A stretch of DNA of 64,000 bases from positions 8,252,494-8,316,493 of the forward strand of contig OW121853.1 of assembly GCA_933228895.1 (NCBI GenBank). Direction: 5' to 3'. The first letter of the stretch is position 1; the number at the start of each line of letters is the position of its first letter. Position numbers and translations under genes: made by a program. Of this stretch, positions 59,101 through 64,000 are shown piece after piece. Source of the stretch: Platycnemis pennipes. Lineage: Eukaryota > Arthropoda > Insecta > Odonata > Platycnemididae. Below the pieces are notes generated by a model, which was not told the DNA's origin, did not search any database, and saw nothing but the letters and a program-made list of their open reading frames with translations.

Positions 59101-60531
59101 CATTCCACGTCAATTCGACCAGAAAATCGGCAAAAATGACCCTTAGGGTCACCGATTTTGACCAAATTTGGCAAAATGGCTCCATTTGATAAGAAAATGA
59201 AAACCCCAAAGTCCTTTTGCAAAAAAACGCAACCGTTTTCGAAATATTGCATCGTTGCAAAATTAGAAATTTGCAAAAGTTACTACAAATTTTATGGTAT
59301 ATTTCAGAGACTATTTGAGCTACAGATGTGCTTAAGGGCTTATTTTAAAGGCATTGAATTGGATAAATATAATAAGGGATTATATTTTGAAATATAATCA
59401 ATTTTAGAAAGTTTATAACAATTTTAAAGTTTCCAATTGATTTTTGACGATGACACCTATGATTTTGCTCATTTTTTTATATGTTGTAGACACAACCCTT
59501 CTCTACAAATTTAAAAAGTTTGCCAGAGGTAATATTTCACTTAAGAAAGAAAAATATTTTTGAGTGAAGGTGTTATGCCCGCCGGTCACCGCGGCACCCG
59601 CCTACCGGCTGATGTTATGGTACTCTGGTGTCTTCAGATCTCAGTAACTTCCTCATTCCATTTGAAATTTGGGTAGTGTGTTGGAGGTAAATGGATGTAG
59701 CACCTCAGAAAGTTAATAATGGTTAAGGAACCAATGAAGCTGAGAGTCAATGCCTAAGAAGAATATATTAGAGTTGTGGCATGAGTTCCAAGCATTTATG
59801 AAAAGCATGGTGTTCTTGTTAAATCACCATTTCCTGGCCTTTTCCTTCACAAAGGTTATTACATGTTTAAAACCAGAAGAATTCATGGTACTGAATTGAA
59901 TCGTATTGATGGCTATGAGGCTTATGCTATTAGCAAAGAATTAAGGAATAATTTAGGGAATTTTTGTTCTGAACCCCATTAACTGAGTAAATGTGAAGAG
60001 ACTTGTTAATTGCCAAAATGAATGAAAGAGGTGTCAAACTAATCTTGTGGTACTGATTTCCCCAATAGAGGGTATGCTATGAAAAAACTGGAAATTCTTT
60101 ATTCTGGAAGAGACCTGTGGTCGTAGGTTCTAGCAGTGTTGCCCTGTGCTTCTGCTTGCTTTACCTCTAGTTATAGAGCATTGGAGTTGATCCGTAAAGA
60201 CCGTGGACTCATTGTGATTTGTGGTTTGTGGGCAGAGGGTGGTGTGCTGATGGATGGAAGCCAGATGAGGGCCCAGCGCTTGCGAGGCCTTGCTGAGCAG
60301 GACGGTGACGGCATAACTTTGAGGGTGCAGTTGGAGGGTGTCCGCTCGTTCCCTGTCATGATTGCACCCCAGCAGAAAATGCAAGTGCTGCTGGTGAAGG
60401 TGGCGGAGCAACTGGAAGTGGACGTGTCTCGGGTGAAGCTGTTCCTCGATGGAGAGGTCATCAACTCGGAATCCATTGCAAAGGACTTGGACATGGAAGA
60501 AGGTGATGTCCTGGATTTGCGCTTGCTTTAG
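44183..60531 (+). CDS. Rad60/NFATC2IP-like protein with two SUMO-like domains
   Basis: The exons seen are 44183-44300 (ATG at 44183, or in frame at 44225), 44393-44654, 45032-45190, 53158-53311 and 60236-60531. Exon 2 has TQVLDLSSDSD, a SUMO-interacting motif, followed by a basic stretch. Exons 3-4 join as KISWKLQPIQKFQLRR / HQKFKVLMEHFSKLEDVP through TVGITVTDIL, the first SUMO-like domain. Exon 5 begins EGGVLMDGS and carries LRVQLEGVRSFPVMI to DLDMEEGDVLDLRLL, the second SUMO-like domain, with no diglycine and hence no conjugation. Rad60/Esc2/NIP45 proteins bind the SUMO E2 UBC9 and guard genome stability at replication forks. Exons 1-2, 3-4 and 4-5 join in phase. Exon 2 (phase 2) and exon 3 (phase 0) do not, so a small exon is missing or a boundary is wrong. 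Introns of 8 and 7 kb are full of transposons. Confidence 0.75.
45396..45675. mobile_element. TIR element with CCAGCTGG palindromic arrays
   Basis: The left end TTACCCAGATGGCAAGCCAG and right end, reverse-complemented TTACCCTGATAGAAAAGCCA, are inverted and similar, continuing with AGTTGGATTGCA and GTTGCATTCCAA. The 280-bp interior is nearly all variants of TCCAGCTGGA and TCCAATTGGAATCC. It lies in the Rad60-like intron. A TA target duplication is possible (TA just outside CCC on both sides). Confidence 0.65.
45930..46640 (-). pseudogene. LINE (CFDP2/RTE-like) C-terminal fragment
   Basis: On the - strand the frame reads RIAQAKRAFYQEE at about 46545-46507, then WSMFLCGSEAWKMTAVEKKR, VEAFEMWCLRIMKKIKWIDR and [20 protein letters not shown]. 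The 3' end, GTGTCAAACCAATCTGAGGATTGATGACC, matches the tails at 23225 and 24600. It contains an internal 91-bp tandem duplication. It is 5'-truncated. Confidence 0.75.
46308..46480. repeat. 91-bp tandem duplication inside LINE fragment
   Basis: CCATGCCTCACTGCC starts at 46308 and again at 46399. Both are followed by AAAGAAACATGCTCCAGATG and GTTCCGATGAATTG. It repeats a stretch of the LINE frame. Confidence 0.85.
46641..47379. other. Intron DNA, nothing recognised
   Basis: AT-rich and Ser/Pro-codon-like pyrimidine tracts. No recognisable gene or repeat. Confidence 0.3.
47400..48010 (-). pseudogene. pogo/Tigger transposase fossil
   Basis: The - strand frame 47984-47751 reads DEHIFDWLIKDRARNIP and FQESNGRLQKFKVRC. 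This is the CENP-B/Tc5-type helix-turn-helix, in which F-AS-GWL-RFK-R is typical. Downstream, in other frames, ANPAKEGEESKEKFTVLFCV and NGSEKLEPLV (about 47640-47540) match the start of the pogo DDE domain (SKERLTVLLC, GSEKL-PLVIG). YVVLFIDQCTGQ follows at about 47470. There are multiple frameshifts, and no terminal repeats were assigned. Confidence 0.7.
48011..49408. other. Intron DNA, nothing recognised
   Basis: No gene or repeat structure was recognised. Confidence 0.3.
49409..50280 (-). pseudogene. LTR retrotransposon gag-like ORF, broken
   Basis: ATG at 50215 opens MAENQIEVTLREMRRMEEEQ, followed by a highly charged Lys/Glu/Arg coiled coil with near-identical EERKERE repeats. FWEGLRKHLEQMKIGQKVM and GLMNFRGEYQEKLD follow, up to a stop at 49871. 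After a frameshift, KVKELVKRIIKADVEIGKLR and EMRQQSNKMVELDEDVLMEI continue to 49409. No protease, RT or integrase follows. Its position right after an LTR-like block with matched ends supports a gag; no nucleic-acid-binding Cys box was seen. Confidence 0.5.
50281..51079 (-). mobile_element. Putative LTR (TGTAACG...CGTTACA)
   Basis: On the - strand the block begins TGTAACGGGACGATAG at 51079 and ends CATTCGTTACA at 50281, giving perfect 7-bp inverted ends that start TG and finish CA. It directly precedes the gag-like ORF, as a 5' LTR should. It contains two minisatellites and a TTTAAATA box at about 50620. The second LTR was not found, so the element is incomplete. Confidence 0.5.
50657..50843 (+). 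repeat. Minisatellite, 4 x 47 bp
   Basis: AAAATGCAAC (or AAAATTTAAC) starts units at 50657, 50704, 50751 and 50798. Each unit contains CCCGTCCTCATTCACACGCC. A second, shorter array follows at about 50865-50975 (TCCTCTTGTT and CTGCTTCCTCCTTATTCTCT words). Both are inside the putative LTR. Confidence 0.9.
51080..53157. other. Intron DNA, nothing recognised
   Basis: About 2 kb of AT-rich intron before the Rad60-like exon at 53158. No gene or repeat was recognised. Confidence 0.3.
53451..54857. mobile_element. pogo/Tigger-type element with TA duplication
   Basis: The left end CAGTAGAAGCCCGGTATAGT and the right end, reverse-complemented CAGTGGAATCCCGGTATAAC, are classical pogo/Tigger termini, with further GCGAGTGA-like subterminal words. 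TA flanks both ends (53449-53450 and 54858-54859). No transposase was seen. A smaller ATATCG/CGATA-rich sequence with an 18-bp minisatellite is embedded at about 53876-54300. Confidence 0.85.
53876..54300. repeat. CGATA-rich inverted element with 18-bp minisatellite
   Basis: The ends GGGCGATATTGATAATTCA and, reverse-complemented from the right, GGAGCAATATCACGATAATT are imperfect inverted repeats. In the centre, eight units of CGGGGCACGATAAGATGT run from 53986 to 54129 at exact 18-bp spacing with few substitutions. The open frames across it (GHDKMS repeats) are only a consequence of the 18-bp period. Confidence 0.75.
54858..55035 (+). repeat. Direct repeat, copy 1 of 58172-58345
   Basis: TTAATTTTGTAGCGTGTCAG, TTTTGTTCTCTCCCAAGTTTTG and GATTCTCTGTCTGTATGATT also occur in order at 58172-58345, same orientation, about 3.3 kb apart. 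Copy 1 begins exactly at the right end of the pogo-type element. Confidence 0.8.
55806..56036 (+). pseudogene. N-terminal fragment resembling Mutator-domain (PF20700-type) protein
   Basis: The frame from ATG at 55806 reads a basic start (FRRKGKLISQKKYNRR), KAKWEEK and then EGSRLIDIAFAGEQMECAIC followed by N. Proteins of the arthropod Mutator-type domain family commonly have GRRIVDI--LG-QL-C--C at this place after a short basic leader. The frame stops soon after the first CxxC, so it would be a truncated copy. Its place inside a TTAA-flanked element suggests it is the element's own decayed gene. The family match is from memory of the motif only. Confidence 0.4.
56300..56560 (+). pseudogene. 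LINE (CFDP2/RTE-like) C-terminal fragment
   Basis: AKETFTPSRELITGALSRDV then KKRLVKSLIWSVALYGLDT and VRWVDRKTNEEVWEM match the C-terminal domain of this LINE family (compare 38848 and 46400). It is nested in the TTAA-flanked element. Confidence 0.65.
56561..57900. other. Interior of TTAA element, nothing recognised
   Basis: AT-rich DNA without recognisable coding domains. Confidence 0.3.
58172..58345 (+). repeat. Direct repeat, copy 2 of 54858-55035
   Basis: Same sequence order as copy 1. The two copies flank the TTAA element at some distance. Confidence 0.8.
58346..59096. other. Intron DNA, nothing recognised
   Basis: AT-rich intron DNA. Nothing was recognised. Confidence 0.3.
59097..59650 (+). 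repeat. Dispersed repeat, copy 2 of 12055-12577
   Basis: It starts GGGTCATTCCACGTCAATTC and ends TATGGTACTCTGGTGTCTTC. Collinear with copy 1 throughout, including TTTATATGTTGT and TTTGCCAGAGGTAATATTTC. Confidence 0.75.
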
Positions 60532-62615
60532 GGAGCCTCGTGTCAGTGCCTTCCCTTCATTGTTTAAGCGGTCTGAGTTGATATGAATTCTATTGACACT
60601 GCTGGCAGAGTTTTTGAAGTCGTGCAAATGTGCTTGGAATCTGTTGCGAAGCACTTCTTGGTTGATCCCTATCTAACCTGTCATGTGTTCCTTGGAAGTT
60701 GTTATCTAATATCTCTACATTTCAATGTCAGAATTATGATGGGAGTGAAGAAAAGAATAATAATTCCTCAATGTTATTTTCCTTGTGAATGTCATTGCCT
60801 GCATGTGATATTGGGAAGGCCTCATAGTCTAGCGCAGGGCACTTAGATTAGAAGATTCATTTGACCTTCTGCCAAGAATACAACGAAGTTTCCCCTCTTG
60901 GAGTTTCTCTTAATTATTTTGACTGCTAAGGTGACTCATGAAAATTGATACTTAAATAAGACTTATCAGTTAAAACTTAAATGAAAGAAACTGAAGGATT
61001 GTTCACATTTTAATTAGGTTTTCCATCTGTGTAGTCCTATTTTTTCATGTGTACAAATAGGATACCCTTCAAAATGGCTCGTTGGTTGTGACCCATCACT
61101 CTCCCCATTACTACCCACGGTTAGTGTCCTGTAATAGTGGTGAGATTTTTTATCACTTTTCTTGTTACAAAATAAGTTTTTACAAATATCTGAAACAGAT
61201 GGAAATTTGTGTGTGTTTTCAAATTGTCAAAATAGTCGTATCAAAACAATGCCACTAGACGCTCGCAGTATATTGCTCAATATTATATACTATTTTATTA
61301 GCTTGGTTGTCTAACGGGCAAAACTTGGTGCTATGGCCTATGTGCAGAATTTTGATCTGGTTTGAATCTGGCCTTTGAAATCATTTAGTAATGCCAAGCT
61401 GATGATTTTCTGGGTATCAGGTCTTCCTGGGAAACCATCGCATTGTGGTAGATAGCCAGGAAAACAGAAAAGGTATGATTTTTCCTCTTCCTGACAATAT
61501 TTTTCTCTGTGATCTTGGTTTTAAGTGGTTGGCATTTCAGCAGTAGTCATATCCACGACATTATTTCCTTTGCATATTAATGGTTCTTGGGCTTGCATAT
61601 AAATTGTTTTGGGCTTAGTTTGAGCATTTTGCAAATTATTAGATACTTATAATGGAGATAGTCATTCAATTGCAGTAGTCCTTTTCTGCCTGCAACAAGG
61701 AAGATTACTACTGATTGTCATAATACAATGTACCTCACAGACCATGCATGATGATAGATAAAATTTCACCAACTCAGTAACACTAACAAACGAAGCTGGA
61801 ATTAGGTCTCATAGAAATATGAGGATGGATTGATTTTATTATGGCAGTTTTTTTGCACTAGAAACACCATGAAACACCTTTTACCAATCATTATAAACTT
61901 CACTGGCTTATAATTTTTGTTAGCAATGCAGGAATTACATATAAGGGGATATATTTCAGAAGTACTTTGCTGTATGTTTAATTTTAATCCTGAAAGGTGT
62001 GAACATTATCTTTATACTGTTCACTAACCTTTCTCGGGTCCCTGGAAATACTCCTCTGTTGATCTGACGTCCCACCTCTCAGTCACTACCTTCTTAGAAT
62101 TTAGAGTAAAAATAGTGTTATCATATTGTGCACCATTGTATTAATATTCCAATGATTTATTGTTATTGTAATGGTTAATTTATTTCTGGGATGTGGTACA
62201 TGTTACAAATAAATGTGATATGTACAAGGTACTGGCAGATGTGATACATGTACAGCAAAAGAATCCACCATGTACTCCATAATATTTCTGTATTATTAAC
62301 TATATGTATAAGGTTTTCTCAATATCCAATTTAGAAAGAATATACAAGTATTTTCTTGTTTATTATGATAAACTTTTGTATTGTGTTTATGTTCAATTAA
62401 TAATTGTTTGAGCATCCTTAGTATAATCAGGGTAAAATTTGGCTATTAGGTATTTGAGGTAATGTGGGACACATGATTGCGGGGAAAAATAAATTTCAGT
62501 GTGGTAATGTGCTACCTTATTGTTGAGTTATGGTAGATAACTCAGTGGTGTATGGTAGATAAAAATAATGAACTTCAATCTTATGAATTTCATTAATAAG
62601 AAGTGATGCTGTTAG
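60532..62615. other. 3' UTR and downstream DNA of Rad60-like gene
   Basis: No gene was recognised. AATAAA occurs at about 62207 and 62489; no canonical signal lies close to the stop, so the 3' end is undefined. Confidence 0.35.
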
Positions 62616-62840
62616 TGTTAGCGGGAAAGGTTAATACACAACGAACTTTACTATAATTTACGAAGGGACATCGTAGAAAAACGGCCGACTTTAGGCGGGA
62701 ACAAATGACTGCTTTATTAACTCAAGCAAGCTACACAAGAGGTGCTGCCACTGGTGGCAGATATGTGTGTTACATTGGCGGGACAATTTCAAAAAACAAA
62801 AAATGCACTTCCTTCTTTTCATTCTTTTAACGTTGTCACA
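62616..62840 (-). mobile_element. Putative 3' LTR of a copia element
   Basis: On the - strand TGTGACAACG starts at 62840, directly after the purine tract AAAGGAGAGG (62841-62850). The block can end in CCGCTAACA at 62616, giving TG...CA ends. It includes AATAAA (at about 62713). The Pol stop lies 71 bases before it. The other LTR is outside the window. Confidence 0.55.
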
Positions 62841-62910
62841 CCTCTCCTTTAAAAAACTGAAAAACACATACATATATATACAACCATGACATGAAATTTC
62901 ACTATCAGAT

Positions 62911-64000
62911 TCAATTACTAGGCTCATGCAGGGTTTGTAAACCCATTAAATTCACAATCTTGGCTGTTTGTGGACCAGGAAGGGGTTTTGTGAATATATC
63001 AGCAATATTTTCCTTTGATGGTACATAGTCAATCTGTAACAGATTCTCTCTCACCATCTCTCTAATTAGATGATAATTGACAACAAAGTGCCTACTTCTA
63101 TCATTCACTGCATAGGAATTTGCAATTTGAAGTACCCCTTGATTATCGCATTTGACAAGACACAGCTCTGGTATAAATCCACCTTGACCAAGTTCATTCA
63201 AAAAGGATTTGAGCCAAATTAACTCCGTCACACACTCATACAATGCAATGTACTCTGCATGAGTAGTTGATGAAGCCACGTCTTTGTTTTCTTGACCGCC
63301 ATTCCACAATACCACCTGACAATTGCACACCGTAACCAGTAACAGATCTCCCATCTGCCTTATTTTCACACCAATTTGAATCAGAGCAAAACACTATAGG
63401 TTTGTCAGCCTTTGATAAACACAATGAATAATGTTTAGTCTTCTTCAGATACCTAAGAACATGGGTGAGATTGTTCCAATCATCCTTACATGGTGACTCA
63501 CAAAACTGGCTAAGTAGGCAAACCGCATTCGCTATATCTGGGCGAGTGAAACCACTTATATAGAGCAAACAACCTATGGCTTTCCGGTAAACCATTTGAT
63601 TAAAACTCTTACTTTGATCACGTTCAACCTTCATAGCACCGGGATCTAACGGGGAATTTGCACCCTTGCAATCTGCCATGTTAAATTGTTTCAACACTTC
63701 CTCAATATATCTACCTTGGCTTAATCTAAAGGTGTCCCTGGAAGTTCTCTGAATTTTTATTGAAAGCAAGTAGGATACTTCACCTAGATCTTTGGTTTCA
63801 ACATGCCCTGCAAGAAATTCCTTAAATTTTACAACTTCTTCATTTGTACCAACGAGTAGCATGTCATCTACGTACAGTGCAATAAACAAATTTCTCTTTA
63901 TGAATACACATGGTTCACCATGGTTCACATTGTACATAACCTGCAACTGATAGCACATTACAAATATAGTCATACCAATTTTACCGGACTGTTTTAGTCC
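62911..64000 (-). pseudogene. Ty1/copia Pol: reverse transcriptase and RNase H (partial, frameshifted)
   Basis: The - strand frame continues from the window edge (LKQSGK) into CVFIKRNLFIALYVDDMLLV, with the YVDD catalytic box of copia RTs. DLGEVSYLLSIKI, LSQGRYIEEVLKQFNM and YRKAIGCLLYISGFTRPDIA follow, then the RNase H region (FCSDSNW, GRSVTGYGVQLSGG). At about 63285-63290 the frame shifts. The rest, KDVASSTTHAEYIALYECV through SRHFVVNYHLIREMV and YVPSKENIADIFTKPLPG, is in the next frame and stops at 62911. An LTR follows. A single small indel is the only lesion seen, so the copy is young but probably dead; gag and integrase lie outside the window. Confidence 0.88.

Noticed and set aside
60130..60654. 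Long - strand frames opposite the last Rad60-like exon
   Set aside because: Antisense shadow of the SUMO-like domain exon; no family resemblance.

Overview
The window is nuclear DNA from an animal, most likely an arthropod and probably an insect. The genes are split by GT-AG introns, several of them many kilobases long. The DNA is AT-rich and most of the space is transposable-element debris. Insect-type DRE motifs (TATCGATA) lie upstream of a ribosomal-protein gene. There is no sign of bacterial gene organisation, no CRISPR array and no complete tRNA or rRNA gene. The exact species cannot be read from the sequence.

Three host genes are supported. (1) The 3' half of FIG4, a SAC-domain phosphoinositide phosphatase, is on the + strand in seven exons between 8526 and 29896; its 5' half must lie left of the window. 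(2) An intact ubiquitin-RpL40 fusion gene is on the - strand (42778-43253, two coding exons plus a 5'UTR intron). (3) A Rad60/NFATC2IP-like gene with two SUMO-like domains is on the + strand (44183-60531), head-to-head with RpL40, with introns of about 8 and 7 kb.

Region by region: 1-5800 is most of a PIF/Harbinger transposon carrying a Myb/SANT-like gene (+) and a frameshifted DDE transposase (-) in convergent arrangement; the first visible Myb intron holds dead copia and gypsy pieces. 8.5-29.9 kb is FIG4, whose introns contain a piggyBac-type MITE, two hAT MITEs with 8-bp target duplications, a hAT transposase fossil, a LINE nested in another LINE, a pogo-type MITE, a palindrome-rich TIR element and, inside that, a 5S rRNA-derived SINE with 13-bp target duplications. 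31-39 kb is one LINE broken by a 2.8-kb TIR element, hAT-like ends and a Penelope-like GIY-YIG fragment. 39-42.7 kb holds a foldback element and a second palindrome-rich TIR element. 42.8-60.5 kb holds the RpL40/Rad60-like pair, with a third palindrome-rich element, LINE, Tigger, LTR-retrotransposon, pogo and TTAA-flanked insertions in the introns. 60.5-64 kb is downstream DNA and the 3' end of a Ty1/copia element that runs off the window.

The most unusual signals are three unrelated-looking TIR elements (27.4-28.9, 40.5-41.3 and 45.4-45.7 kb). Each starts near CCC and is filled at its ends with repeats of its own palindromic word (GCAAGCTTGC, CCACGTGG, CCAGCTGG). The 5S-derived SINE nested in the first of these is the best dated insertion. 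I found no new defence or metabolic system; the novelty here is in mobile-element architecture.
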